34,428 bases of DNA from an uncultured Bacteroidaceae bacterium (GCA_905235575.1 CAJOLZ010000034.1:1-34428), one strand, 5' to 3'. Counted from the stretch's first letter, positions 7,679 through 16,993 are shown. Notes: generated by a model from the letters alone, not told the origin. Translations and numbers: made by a program.

Positions 7679-8848
7679 ATGAACGTAATTTTTATTTCAC
7701 CCCATTTCCCCCATACCTATTGGGAGTTCTGCAACCGCCTGCAACAAGACGGTGCCACGGTGCTTGGCATTGCCGACGCACCCTACGACAGCCTGCCGCC
7801 ACAACTGCACGAGGCACTGACGGAATACTACCGTGTGGACTCGCTCGAGGACTACGACCAGGTGTACCGTGCCGTGGCCTACTTCGCCTTTCGCTACGGC
7901 CGCATCGACTGGATTGAATCGAACAACGAATACTGGCTGGAGCAGGATGCACGTCTGCGCACCGACTTCAACATCACCACGGGCATACAGTCCGACCGCA
8001 TCCGACAGATAAAGGAGAAGTCGGCGATGAAGAAAATCTACCTGAAAGCAGGCATCCCCACCGCCCAGCAGTTGCAGGCTTCGGCCGGAGTGAAAAAGGC
8101 ACTCGCCTTTGCCGCTCGCGTGGGTTACCCCCTCATCGCCAAACCCGACGTGGGTGTGGGAGCCAGCGGCACGCACAAACTGCACAGTGACGAGGAAGTG
8201 CGCAACTTCTTCGGCAACGAACCGAACTATGGCAACTACGTAATCGAAGAATTCATCACGGGCGAGATTTGTTCCTACGACGCCATCATCGATGCCGCAG
8301 GGCAGCCACTCTTTGAGTCGATGACCGTCTGGCCGCCCAGCATCATGGCCATCGTGAACCAGCAGCTCGACCTCTCATACTATGTGGCCCCGTCGCTTCC
8401 GGACGAGCTACGCGAACTGGGACGCCGCACGGTGGAGGCATTCGGTGTCAAGAGCCGCTTCGTACACTTAGAGTTCTTCCGCAGCGAACGCGGCTTCGTC
8501 GCACTCGAAGTAAACATGCGTCCTGCAGGAGGTTACACGCCCGACATGATAAACTTTGCGCACTCCACCGACGTTTACAAAATCTGGGCAGACATGGTGG
8601 TCTACAACGAAAGCCACACAGATCAGGGAGAGCAATACTACTGCGCTTTTGCAAGCCGGCGCGACTTCTACACCTATGTCCACACACACGACGAGATACT
8701 CGCGCGATATGGCAACGACATCGTCATGTGCGAACGCATGCCGGAACTCTTCTCAGCCGCCATGGGACAGCAAATGTACACTGTAAGGCTGAAAAGTTTT
8801 GAGGAAGTGCAGGAATTTATTAACTTTGTACACGAAAAGTCCAAATGA
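7679..8848 (+). CDS. ATP-grasp carboxylate-amine/thiol ligase-like protein
   Basis: A 389-residue cytosolic ATP-grasp enzyme. The N-terminal third is a preATP-grasp Rossmann-like domain (MNVIFISPHFPHTYW). The nucleotide-binding lysine is in YPLIAKPDVGVGASGTHKL (around residue 156), followed by VIEEFITGEICSYDAII. The metal-binding strand is FVALEVNMRPAGG (about 273-285) with the E-x-N pattern. Members activate a carboxylate as acyl-phosphate and join it to an amine or thiol; the substrates here cannot be read. Its TGA overlaps the next gene's ATG (8845-8848), so the esterase is translated with it, suggesting one pathway. ATP-grasp membership is firm. Confidence 0.85.
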   Translation: MNVIFISPHFPHTYWEFCNRLQQDGATVLGIADAPYDSLPPQLHEALTEYYRVDSLEDYDQVYRAVAYFAFRYGRIDWIESNNEYWLEQDARLRTDFNITTGIQSDRIRQIKEKSAMKKIYLKAGIPTAQQLQASAGVKKALAFAARVGYPLIAKPDVGVGASGTHKLHSDEEVRNFFGNEPNYGNYVIEEFITGEICSYDAIIDAAGQPLFESMTVWPPSIMAIVNQQLDLSYYVAPSLPDELRELGRRTVEAFGVKSRFVHLEFFRSERGFVALEVNMRPAGGYTPDMINFAHSTDVYKIWADMVVYNESHTDQGEQYYCAFASRRDFYTYVHTHDEILARYGNDIVMCERMPELFSAAMGQQMYTVRLKSFEEVQEFINFVHEKSK

Positions 8849-9603
8849 ACATACAATACGTGAAACATTATAGTCACGCCCTGGGGCGCGACATGGAATA
8901 TAAAGTCTACGGCACGAGCGGCCGTCCCGTGCTGGTTTTCCCCTCACAAGACGGCCGCTTCTACGACTATCAGGACTTTGACATGGTGGGCGTGCTCTCC
9001 GGTTTTATCGACAGCGGACGCATACGTCTCATCTGTGCCGACAGCATCGACCGCGAGACGTGGTCAGACACGTGGGGCGACCAGACGAGACGCATCGAAC
9101 TGCACGAAAGGTGGTATCACTACATCGTGGACGAACTGATTCCGCAGGTACGCTACCGCGAGAACGAGACTTTCATCGTCACGGGATGCTCCATGGGCGG
9201 TTTCCATGCCGGCAATTTCTTCTTCCGCCGCCCCGACCTCTTCGATACACTCCTGGCCCTGAGCGGCCTCTACTATGCCGGATACTTCTTCCCGAACTAC
9301 ACCCATCCGCTCGTCTATGAGAACTCGCCCTACGACTTCCTGCGTCAGATGCCTGCCGAACACTTCTATTGGGACGTCTATCGCCACCGCCGCATCATCC
9401 TGTGTGTGGGCCAGGGAGCATGGGAGGACGACCTGCTTGCCAGCACACGCCAGATGGACGAGTTGCTGCGCGAGAAGGGTGTTCCCGCATGGGTGGATTA
9501 CTGGGGCACCGACGTGGCGCACGACTGGGCATGGTGGCGCCGACAGATTGTCTATTTCATGGGACATCTGCTCTCTGAAGAAAACCTTGGATATGTAATA
9601 TAA
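8845..9603 (+). CDS. Alpha/beta-hydrolase, putative esterase (EstD/FrsA-like fold)
   Basis: A 252-residue alpha/beta-hydrolase of the putative-esterase family. The nucleophile elbow is GCSMGG (S116); H226 in VAHDWAWW is the likely catalytic His, with an acidic residue in the QGAWEDD segment. Family relatives include S-formylglutathione hydrolase-like and acyl-ester hydrolases. There is no signal peptide, so it is likely cytosolic. It overlaps the ATP-grasp gene by 4 nt and is followed after 6 bp by the symporter gene, forming a three-gene unit. A plausible but unproved reading is that it releases or proofreads a product of the ATP-grasp enzyme. Confidence 0.82.
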   Translation: MNIQYVKHYSHALGRDMEYKVYGTSGRPVLVFPSQDGRFYDYQDFDMVGVLSGFIDSGRIRLICADSIDRETWSDTWGDQTRRIELHERWYHYIVDELIPQVRYRENETFIVTGCSMGGFHAGNFFFRRPDLFDTLLALSGLYYAGYFFPNYTHPLVYENSPYDFLRQMPAEHFYWDVYRHRRIILCVGQGAWEDDLLASTRQMDELLREKGVPAWVDYWGTDVAHDWAWWRRQIVYFMGHLLSEENLGYVI

Positions 9604-9609
9604 AAAATC

Positions 9610-10902
9610 ATGAAAAAAATCACAGAAAATCCAACATTATTGCTATTGGTCGCCCTGACATTGGGCATCGTGCTGGGTCTGCTCAACTGGCCCTGGCTCA
9701 ACAACATCCTGAATTTCATTGCTTCGGCCTTTACACGTCTGTTCCAACTGCTGGCCGTGCCCACCATCTTCCTGGCCATCGTCACCACGCTGGCCTCACT
9801 CGGGCGGCAGGCACAGACGAGTTACATCTTCCGACACGCGCTCAGATATACGCTGCTCACCACTTTTGCTGCCGCACTCGTGGGTCTGACACTCTTCCTC
9901 CTCTGCCCCTTCAACACCGACGCCATCGGTGCCGACATGCTTCCCGACAGAGAAGAATTTCTGGCTGGGAGCCCGCTCTCGGGCAACGACCCGCTGACAA
10001 ACGGAGGCAACAGTTGGCTCAACTCGCACATCTTGAGCATCATTCCCAACAATCTGCTTGCGCCTTTCATCGAGGGTCGTGTGCTCTCGGTATTGCTCAT
10101 CGCCGCCATGGTGGGTCTGGCACTCTCCACACCGCGCCTGCAGGAGCGCTGCAAGGGTCTCACCAGCCTCATCGAACAGATTCAGGAGCTCGTCTTCCAA
10201 CTCATCCGCGCCCTGGTGAAAGTTCTGCCCGTGGGCATCGTTGCTTTCTCGGCACAGCTGGTAATTCAGTTGCAGAACGAGGAGACCGCCAACCTGTTGG
10301 GACGCTATCTGATGGTCATCCTGCTGGGAAATGCCATCCAGTTCTTCGTCGTCCTGCCGCTCTTCCTGCTGGCGCGCGGTCTGAATCCCCTGCGCGTCTT
10401 CCGCGCCATGACACCCGCCGTGCTGATGGCTCTCTTCACGAAAAGTTCGGCTGCCACCCTGCCAGTGACGATGCAGAGCGCCGAAGAACGACTGAAAGCC
10501 CATCCGCAGGTGGCACGCTTCGTGCTGCCCATCTGCACCACCATCAACATGAACGGCTGTGCAGCTTTCATCCTCGTCACCAGCCTGTTTGTGATGCTCA
10601 ACGGAGGCTTGCTCCCCGCCGAGTCCGCATCGCTGATTGAGAAAGTGGGCTTCTACGCGCAGTGGGTGTTCATCGCCGTCTTTGCCGCCGTGGGAAATGC
10701 CGGCGTACCCATGGGATGCTACTTCCTGACGCTTTCGCTCGTCTCGGGCATACCGGGCGCACCCATCGCCCTGATGGGACTGGTGCTGCCGCTCTACACC
10801 GTCATCGACATGATTGAAACGGCCGAGAACGTGTGGTCCGACAGCTGCGTATGTGCCATGACCGACCACGACCTGCGTGCCGACCACGTGGTGGAGGATT
10901 AG
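9610..10902 (+). CDS. Dicarboxylate/amino acid:cation symporter family (DAACS) transporter
   Basis: A 430-residue inner-membrane transporter of the glutamate-transporter fold. Landmarks: the serine-rich hairpin SSAATLP (279-285), TM7 motif NMNGCAAF (313-320; usually NMDGT), hairpin 2 GNAGVPMGC (362-370) and the TM8 motif DMIETAENVWSD (400-411). In characterised members TM8 reads D-x-x-R-T-x-x-N-V-x-x-D. The Asp that holds the substrate amino group is kept (D400), but the Arg that holds the side-chain carboxylate is Glu here (E403). The substrate is therefore probably not aspartate, glutamate or C4-dicarboxylate; a neutral or basic amino acid is more likely. It starts 6 bp after the esterase gene and is followed by repeat copy B. 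Confidence 0.88.
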   Translation: MKKITENPTLLLLVALTLGIVLGLLNWPWLNNILNFIASAFTRLFQLLAVPTIFLAIVTTLASLGRQAQTSYIFRHALRYTLLTTFAAALVGLTLFLLCPFNTDAIGADMLPDREEFLAGSPLSGNDPLTNGGNSWLNSHILSIIPNNLLAPFIEGRVLSVLLIAAMVGLALSTPRLQERCKGLTSLIEQIQELVFQLIRALVKVLPVGIVAFSAQLVIQLQNEETANLLGRYLMVILLGNAIQFFVVLPLFLLARGLNPLRVFRAMTPAVLMALFTKSSAATLPVTMQSAEERLKAHPQVARFVLPICTTINMNGCAAFILVTSLFVMLNGGLLPAESASLIEKVGFYAQWVFIAVFAAVGNAGVPMGCYFLTLSLVSGIPGAPIALMGLVLPLYTVIDMIETAENVWSDSCVCAMTDHDLRADHVVED

Positions 10903-10913
10903 CGAGCAAAAGA

Positions 10914-11246
10914 CTTCCGTAAGAAGAAATTATCCTTACACTTATTGCGAAGACAATTCTTCGTAAAGCGATTTTTGCGCGTCGAAACGCCTTCCGAGGC
11001 ATGACGCACCGTGCTGCGATGGCTGTCGCACCACGGTGCGTTTTTTCGTGAAGCACGTTCCTTCCGTTATTTCCGACGAGAGGAACGGCGGACGTAAAAT
11101 TTGCAAACACTGAGAATCAGGAGGTTGAAACTACGTCATTCCGAGCACCTCACCACAACGCAGCCGAGGACATCGTTTCTCATCGTTCTTCACAACGCAT
11201 TTCGCGCCCCTACTGCGACGGCTGAACCGCGTAATCTTCCGATTTT
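10914..11246 (-). repeat. 332-bp dispersed repeat, copy B (inverted)
   Basis: The reverse complement of this block aligns with 6224-6555 from AATCGGAAGATTACG at 11246 to GTGTAAGGATAA near 10930, with several conserved blocks of 10-20 bp and an internal 22-bp palindromic array. It fills most of the gap between the convergent symporter and nuclease-helicase genes. Nothing in it looks coding. Confidence 0.8.
10984..11046. repeat. 22-bp palindromic array, copy 3, with terminator-like end
   Basis: A weak unit (10984), a full unit (11006) and a 13-bp end unit (11028-11040) whose arms GCACC/GGTGC pair perfectly, directly followed by six T residues (11041-11046). On the plus strand this would work as an intrinsic terminator for the symporter gene. 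Confidence 0.75.
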
Positions 11247-11272
11247 CACACATCATATAAGATAAGGTAGAA

Positions 11273-11289
11273 CGCTGAGAACCTCAGCG
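11273..11289 (-). terminator. Hairpin at the helicase stop codon, possible terminator
   Basis: CGCTGAG and CTCAGCG form a perfect 7-bp stem with a 3-nt loop overlapping the TGA of the nuclease-helicase gene (11284-11286). A pyrimidine-rich but interrupted tract (TTCTACCTTATC) follows on the minus strand, so termination is plausible, not certain. Confidence 0.45.
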
Positions 11290-14200
11290 GAGCGCCGCAA
11301 CATCGCCCAGCACCGGATTGAGGGCAAGCAGGTGGGGGTTGCCGATGAGCAGCATCTGTTCTCTGGCTCGCGTCATGGCCACATTGAGGCGGCGGTCGAT
11401 GAGATACCCGTCCTCCTCGAAGGTCTGGGCGCAGAGAAAATCGAGCTGATGGGGCATCTGAATGGTGAATCCGTAGATGATGACGTCGCGCTGACTGCCC
11501 TGGAAACGCTCCACCGTATCGACGGTTATCTGTCCGAGCGCGGCGATGCCATAGGCGGCGATATGCTTGCACACCACGGCAATCTGGTGGCGGTAGGGCA
11601 CGATGATGCCCAACGTATCTTCGGGCACGAAGGGACGCCCGTTCTGCTCGTAGAGACGGAATACGGCGTGCGCGGCCTGGGCTATCAGACGTGCCTCCAC
11701 CTCGTTGACCTTGGGCGAATCGCTGCGGCTGGGACGCTCGGCAGGCAAGAAGCACACACGTCGGCCGACGAGAAGTTGCTGCATCGGGTCGGTCTCGTCG
11801 AAAATGGGGAAACACAGCGGCGCCGTCTGATGCTGCAGCGGCACAGGTTGCAGGCTTCCGGCATAGAAATGTTCATTGGCGAAGAGCGCCACTTCGGGGT
11901 GCATGCGTCCCTGGTGGGTGAAGCGGAAGACGAAGGGCGAGTCACCCTCGGGAAAAGCCTCATGCTGCAGGCGCAGGAGTCGCTGGAAGAGCGATTCGCG
12001 GCAGTCGTACAGACCGATGTCGTGCAGCACGGGGTCGGTGACAACAGACTCTGTGGGGTCTTGCTGCACCACGGCCGGCAGCTGTTTGTGGTCGCCGATG
12101 AGCACAAAACGACGGATGGCATCGGTGCCGCGATGACGGGCACAGAGCAGACTCATGAGGTGGGGCTCGAGAATCTGCGAAGCCTCGTCGACAATGGCCA
12201 ACGAGAAGGAACGCAGCGAGAAGATGGCTTGCTGGGAAGAGATGCTGGTGGTGGTGCCCACCACAATGCGCGCCTCCGTCAGTTTCTGTCGCAACTCGGC
12301 GGAGTTCTGGCACAAACGGGCATGCTCGCTGAGCAAATAAGGCCGATAGACATCGGGGCAGACCTGCGGCGAACTGATGCGCAGGAAGGCAAGACCGGCC
12401 TCGGTGAGCTTGCTGCAAATCTCGTCGATGGCACGGTTGGTATAAGACAGGATGAGCACACTGCCCTGCTCTCTCAGCAATTCCTCGCGCAGGATGCTCA
12501 TCAGACCGAAAGAGGTCTTGCCCGTTCCCGGCGGACCAATCAGGATGAAAAAGTCCTGCGCCTGCATGGCACGGAGCACCAACTGATTGAAATGCGGCGC
12601 AGTACCCTGGCGGCTGTAATCGCCACGCAGCACGACAGAAGTATCGGTCTGCGGCGAACGCTGTCCGAGAAGCAAGTTGCGGCGCTCGGGTGTGGCACTG
12701 AGCAGTGAAAATACCGAGCGATAGAGGGCGGTAAAAGATGCTTCGGTGCTGTCGTGCTCCACAGCCCAACAGAAGCCCTCGCGAGGCTGAAAGAAATAGG
12801 CGTTGCGCTGTGTGGCTCGGAGTTGCAACTGGATGTGGTCGGTGGTGATTTCCACGATGTGGGCACGTGAAACAATGGTACGTCGCACATCGGGTTCCTC
12901 GCCTTGGCGGTAGGAATAGAGCAGCACAATGTCGCCCTGTCGGAAGTTCGGCAGATAGTCGTTGTAGGCATTCAAGTCCTCGGGTCGCTGCAACAGTAGG
13001 AAATCGACGCTGTCGGAACCGTCCTCGCTCCATGTACGTGCAATGGTGAGACCTGCGAAGATGTTTCCTGCCACCAGTTTTTCCTCCATGCTGCTGTTCC
13101 AAAGTGCAGCCATTCCGCTGGCTTCACGCGACGGTGAACCAATCTTCGAAAGGAGATGCTCGCGCGCCACAAAGGTGGTCATGCGATGGAAATAGGCTCT
13201 GGCAACGGGTTCGGACTGCTGCACGATGTCGAGCATGGCGGCTATCTTCGGTTGCTGAAACTCGGTCCAAAGCCGCCCGGAAACATGTTTGGTATTCAGT
13301 CGCTCGGCTGTGAGACGGTCGAGCATCTTAGAACCACCGCGGCTCCATTCGAACTCACTCCACACAATCTGGTTGCGAAGCCGCAGCGCATCGAAAAGCA
13401 AATGCGGTGCCGGACCTTCCTTCATCAGTCCGTCGGGGTATTTGCTGTAGAGCAGGTAAGAGGATATCTCGTCGTTACGCAGCCCGAAGCCATAATGCAG
13501 TATGGCCTGATAGAGAAGCATCTGCACGTAATGAGGCTCGCGATGAGCGTCGGTACGGAACTCGCGCTTGCCCGACTTCTGTTCCATCAGCACGCGGAAA
13601 TCGTCCTGCATAAGGTCCATACGACCTTGCAAGCCCAGCATTTCGCAGAAGAACGAAGGCTCGATGAGCAAATGGTCCATGCGCAGCGAAGCATCCTCGC
13701 TGGCTGCTGTCTGGAGCAACGCACGTATGTTCTGTTGCTGCGCAATGGCCTCCTCATGAAAGCCCTGCATGCTTTCGGTATTGGTGGCCAAGTCGATGGC
13801 ATAGCGATGCATGAAGCGGAGGGCGGTGTCGCGATAAGGTATCGTCTCGCCGGGCGGACAGTTCACCTCCTCGTCAAGCATCTGTCCGGCGATGTTTCCC
13901 AACAATATGGCACGGCTCTGCGGTGACGGCTGCAGGTGTCTCAGCAGATGGACATAGGGGCTGGCGCCATATTCGGTAAAACACGCCGCAACGGAGGAGA
14001 TGTCCACCAGATAGTCGGGCTCCAGGATGATAATCTCGGGAAAGAGCACGTCGTCGCGTTCCTCCACACGCACCAGATTCAGTTGCGTTCCTTCGGAGAG
14101 CAAGCGTCGCAGATAACTCCAGTTGCCCAGACGGTTGTCATCGGTTGCATATAAGATACGGACAGCCTGCGCAAGTGTGGCATCGGACTGCGCATAGATA

Positions 14201-14631
14201 TATTCGTCGTCCCACGACGTAACGCATACCCTCATGTAGTCGGTGATGCGCTTGCTTTGGAACGGAACCGTCTTATCGCGTGGCAGCATGACCGACAACG
14301 AGGACGGTATGGTGTCGCCTGCAAGCAGACTGGCAAGCTCGGCTACGGCATGCACGTCATAGGGCAACGAGGAAAGCAACTCTTCATCGGTCAGCGCAGA
14401 CAACTCACGGCAACGTCCGCGGCACGCATTGAGTCGCAGACGCTGACGGTCATCCATCTGATGTTTGGTTGCCAAGAAAGTAAGACGCGCAAACGGCCCG
14501 CTGAAGGTCAATCCGCTGTCGACAGTGCCCTCGGTGAGCACAAGGCAAAGAATCCGATACAGCTCAGTGTATCGGATTCTGATATCGCTTGTCGTGTCTT
14601 GCAGCACGGCCGAAAGTTCGTCGTAGTGCAT
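11284..14631 (-). CDS. Dna2-like PD-(D/E)XK nuclease–SF1 helicase
   Basis: An 1115-residue two-part DNA enzyme. The N-terminal half has a RecB/Cas4-type nuclease core: GRMDLMQDDFRVLMEQKSGK (about 334-353, Asp and E-x-K) and a Q motif in HYVQMLLYQA. The C-terminal half is a UPF1/Dna2-like SF1B helicase: Walker A GPPGTGKTS (about 698-706), Walker B VDEASQ (about 814-819), GDHKQLPAV, VERFQGSQRDV and VAMTRAREQ (about 1082-1090). This order matches Dna2, which trims flaps and resects ends. The cysteine set of the Dna2/AddB iron-sulfur cluster is not evident around the nuclease. The start at 14631 lies 3 bp after the stop of the secreted sialate O-acetylesterase, an odd operon partner. A defence or repair role is possible but not shown. 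Confidence 0.87.
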   Translation of the reverse strand: MHYDELSAVLQDTTSDIRIRYTELYRILCLVLTEGTVDSGLTFSGPFARLTFLATKHQMDDRQRLRLNACRGRCRELSALTDEELLSSLPYDVHAVAELASLLAGDTIPSSLSVMLPRDKTVPFQSKRITDYMRVCVTSWDDEYIYAQSDATLAQAVRILYATDDNRLGNWSYLRRLLSEGTQLNLVRVEERDDVLFPEIIILEPDYLVDISSVAACFTEYGASPYVHLLRHLQPSPQSRAILLGNIAGQMLDEEVNCPPGETIPYRDTALRFMHRYAIDLATNTESMQGFHEEAIAQQQNIRALLQTAASEDASLRMDHLLIEPSFFCEMLGLQGRMDLMQDDFRVLMEQKSGKREFRTDAHREPHYVQMLLYQAILHYGFGLRNDEISSYLLYSKYPDGLMKEGPAPHLLFDALRLRNQIVWSEFEWSRGGSKMLDRLTAERLNTKHVSGRLWTEFQQPKIAAMLDIVQQSEPVARAYFHRMTTFVAREHLLSKIGSPSREASGMAALWNSSMEEKLVAGNIFAGLTIARTWSEDGSDSVDFLLLQRPEDLNAYNDYLPNFRQGDIVLLYSYRQGEEPDVRRTIVSRAHIVEITTDHIQLQLRATQRNAYFFQPREGFCWAVEHDSTEASFTALYRSVFSLLSATPERRNLLLGQRSPQTDTSVVLRGDYSRQGTAPHFNQLVLRAMQAQDFFILIGPPGTGKTSFGLMSILREELLREQGSVLILSYTNRAIDEICSKLTEAGLAFLRISSPQVCPDVYRPYLLSEHARLCQNSAELRQKLTEARIVVGTTTSISSQQAIFSLRSFSLAIVDEASQILEPHLMSLLCARHRGTDAIRRFVLIGDHKQLPAVVQQDPTESVVTDPVLHDIGLYDCRESLFQRLLRLQHEAFPEGDSPFVFRFTHQGRMHPEVALFANEHFYAGSLQPVPLQHQTAPLCFPIFDETDPMQQLLVGRRVCFLPAERPSRSDSPKVNEVEARLIAQAAHAVFRLYEQNGRPFVPEDTLGIIVPYRHQIAVVCKHIAAYGIAALGQITVDTVERFQGSQRDVIIYGFTIQMPHQLDFLCAQTFEEDGYLIDRRLNVAMTRAREQMLLIGNPHLLALNPVLGDVAALR

Positions 14632-14634
14632 GCT

Positions 14635-16572
14635 CTACCAGCGGTCTGTGCGGAACGGAGCTACATGAAGATTGCTTGCGGTGCGCAACGTGCAAGTGGG
14701 ATTGTCGGCCCAACCGTAGCGGACAGCCACAGGATAAGTGACCTCGGGACAACTCACCACCACTTCGTCATTGCCGACAGTACGTGCCGTGGCCGCATGC
14801 CACTGCTGGTCGGGACCGGCTATGATGAAACCGGGCAGATTGTCTTCCTGCACCAGCGGCTCACTGCCTTCGGGCAAACTGAACTGTATGTGCACCTCGT
14901 TGCCTTTCACGCCGAAGCTCTCATAGACGGGAGCTGTGAAGGCGGTCTTTTTCTTGTTGTATGTGTTGTGCAGCGCAATGGCAGCCAGACGACGTCCCAA
15001 CTCGCGTTTTGTCTTGGGATGAATGTCTGCGGCATCACCCAGGTCGATGTTCACAGCCATGCCCGTATTGTTCAGACAGAGGGCATGTGCCTGTGCCTCG
15101 CGGAGCAAAGCCCATTCCGAATCGGGTTGGCAGTTGTTTGGGGCAAGGTAGTTGGCCAGTTGTACGAAGTAGAAGGGCATGTCGGGATTGCCGAAGCGAC
15201 TGCGCCAGTCTTGGATAAGTGTCTGGAAGAGGCCCTCGTACTGGCGGCTGCGACCGACATTGCTGCACCCTTGATACCAGATAAAACCACGGATGGGGAA
15301 ATCTACAAGCGGGTGAATCATCGCGTTGTAGAGTACGGTGGGATAGTTGGCATTGCCTTGCGGCGAAGGTGTCACAGGCAGGTCCACCAGCGATGTGCTG
15401 GCTTTCATGCGCCACGTTCCGGCGAGTGAGAGACGGTGAGCGTCGTCCAGCTGCACATAGATCTCCTGCTCGGCACCCGTGAGACCGCCTGCTCCGCCAG
15501 TGTCAAAGACACGCAGGCCGATGTAGTTCGTGCCTGCCTTGACGAGCGCACCGGGGATGGTGTATAGCGTCTTAGTCGAAATGTCGGGCGTAGCGCCCAC
15601 CTTCTGACCGTTCCAAAAAGCGATGTTCATGTCGTCCACATTGCTCAGACTCAGCGTGAGGTCCTTGCCAGCCCATTCCGCTGGAATCTCCACAGTGCGG
15701 CGGAACCATACGATGCCGTCGAAGCTGTCCAGCCCTGCATTCTCCCATGCGCCGGGAATCTGCATGGTGAGCCACGACGAATCGTCGAGCGACGTGCGTT
15801 GCCACTCCGAAGCTGTCCCGGTGTCGGTGCGGTCTATCTCGGCATCGCACCATGCTGCGATGGCATCGGCGTCATAGTTCAGTTCCTTGATTTTCTGCAG
15901 CAACGTCTGGAATCCCTGCACGTCGCCCAGCGCTTCGCCACTTGTCCAGGCCTCGGCAACCGTGCCGCCCCAGTCGTCATCGATGATACCGATGGGCACC
16001 TTCAGTTCTTCCCACAGGCGACGGGCGAAGAAATAGGCCAGCGCACTGAATTCGGGGATATATTCGGGACTGCATTCCTGCCATCCGCCCATGTTCAGCA
16101 CGGCCTCGTCCTGCTTCTTCAGAGCAGTAGTCTTTTGCACCTGCAGCAGGCGTATCATGGGGAACTGCGCATCCGCTATTTCCTGCTCGTAGTTCAGAAT
16201 CTTTCCCCACCCGGCCACGGGCATTTCCATGTTGCTCTGTCCGCTGCCCAGCCACACTTCGCCCACGAGGACATTCTCCAGACGCAGTTCCTCACCGTCC
16301 GAGATACTTATCTGGTGGGCCTTCAGACTGGCTTTCGGCGTAGCGATATCGGCTTTCCAGCGCCCCGAGGCATCTGCCGAGACGGTTACGGGAGCCTTCA
16401 TCCAACTGGCCTTCACCGTGATGTCTCTACCCGTGGCAGTGCCTTTCAGATGGAGTGTGCTCTGTTGCTGCACCACCATGTTGCTGGTGAAGTGCGATGG
16501 CAGTGTTATGCGCGCCTGCATGGCAACAAACGCCAGGCAGGACATCATCAGCACGGTAATAATGCGTTTCAT
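14635..16572 (-). CDS. Secreted sialate O-acetylesterase (SGNH-type)
   Basis: A 645-residue exported esterase that removes O-acetyl groups from sialic acids or related acetylated sugars, allowing later glycosidases to act. A signal peptide (MKRIITVLMMSCLAFVAMQA) is followed by block I GSGQSNMEMP (S113), a middle beta-sandwich insert (WFRRTVEIPAEWAGKDL..., galactose-binding-like), GFIWYQGCSN, and the catalytic D-x-H in GDAADIHPK (D516, H518). Length and order match family members from gut and oral Bacteroidales. No sialidase or SusC/D pair is in the window. It has its own promoter, and its stop lies 3 bp before the nuclease-helicase start. Confidence 0.93.
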   Translation of the reverse strand: MKRIITVLMMSCLAFVAMQARITLPSHFTSNMVVQQQSTLHLKGTATGRDITVKASWMKAPVTVSADASGRWKADIATPKASLKAHQISISDGEELRLENVLVGEVWLGSGQSNMEMPVAGWGKILNYEQEIADAQFPMIRLLQVQKTTALKKQDEAVLNMGGWQECSPEYIPEFSALAYFFARRLWEELKVPIGIIDDDWGGTVAEAWTSGEALGDVQGFQTLLQKIKELNYDADAIAAWCDAEIDRTDTGTASEWQRTSLDDSSWLTMQIPGAWENAGLDSFDGIVWFRRTVEIPAEWAGKDLTLSLSNVDDMNIAFWNGQKVGATPDISTKTLYTIPGALVKAGTNYIGLRVFDTGGAGGLTGAEQEIYVQLDDAHRLSLAGTWRMKASTSLVDLPVTPSPQGNANYPTVLYNAMIHPLVDFPIRGFIWYQGCSNVGRSRQYEGLFQTLIQDWRSRFGNPDMPFYFVQLANYLAPNNCQPDSEWALLREAQAHALCLNNTGMAVNIDLGDAADIHPKTKRELGRRLAAIALHNTYNKKKTAFTAPVYESFGVKGNEVHIQFSLPEGSEPLVQEDNLPGFIIAGPDQQWHAATARTVGNDEVVVSCPEVTYPVAVRYGWADNPTCTLRTASNLHVAPFRTDRW

Positions 16573-16598
16573 TTTCTTGTAATTTATTTAAGGTAACG

Positions 16599-16630
16599 CA
16601 AAGTTACTGCAAATGGGGGACATGGGCAAG
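16599..16630 (-). promoter_or_regulatory. Promoter of the sialate O-acetylesterase gene
   Basis: On the minus strand CTTG (16630-16627), 20 bp, then TAACTTTG (16606-16599) fit the Bacteroidota consensus. The predicted start lies about 20 nt before the ATG at 16572. Confidence 0.75.
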
Positions 16631-16993
16631 AGAATCCTCGTTTTTTCGCCCGTCGTCACATCGAGCAAGCAGTACCTTACTCAAGAACATATATAATCCT
16701 TCACGTGCTAATGCTTCTGCGGTTGCTGGGCAATGACATTATGGGAGGAGTACCTCTCCATTAAATATTTTTTACCATTCTACCTTCCTCTGCCTGAAAC
16801 ACCCCTTCCCAAAACGTGATGAGGAACGATTAGATTCGATATGAAAAGTTGCGAACAGGCACATTCGACAAAAAAACAAAAATCCAACCATCTTATTTAC
16901 AGACACTCCAAAATTCGCTCGTCGGACAGCAAGGCGAGGTGTGGGGATCGATTTCGCATTCTTGCGCTCTATACAGCGTGCCGTGTGGCCCCA

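Noticed and set aside
6224..11246. Composite transposon
   Set aside because: No transposase, no recognised insertion sequence and no visible target duplication; the flanking repeats are short and diverged.
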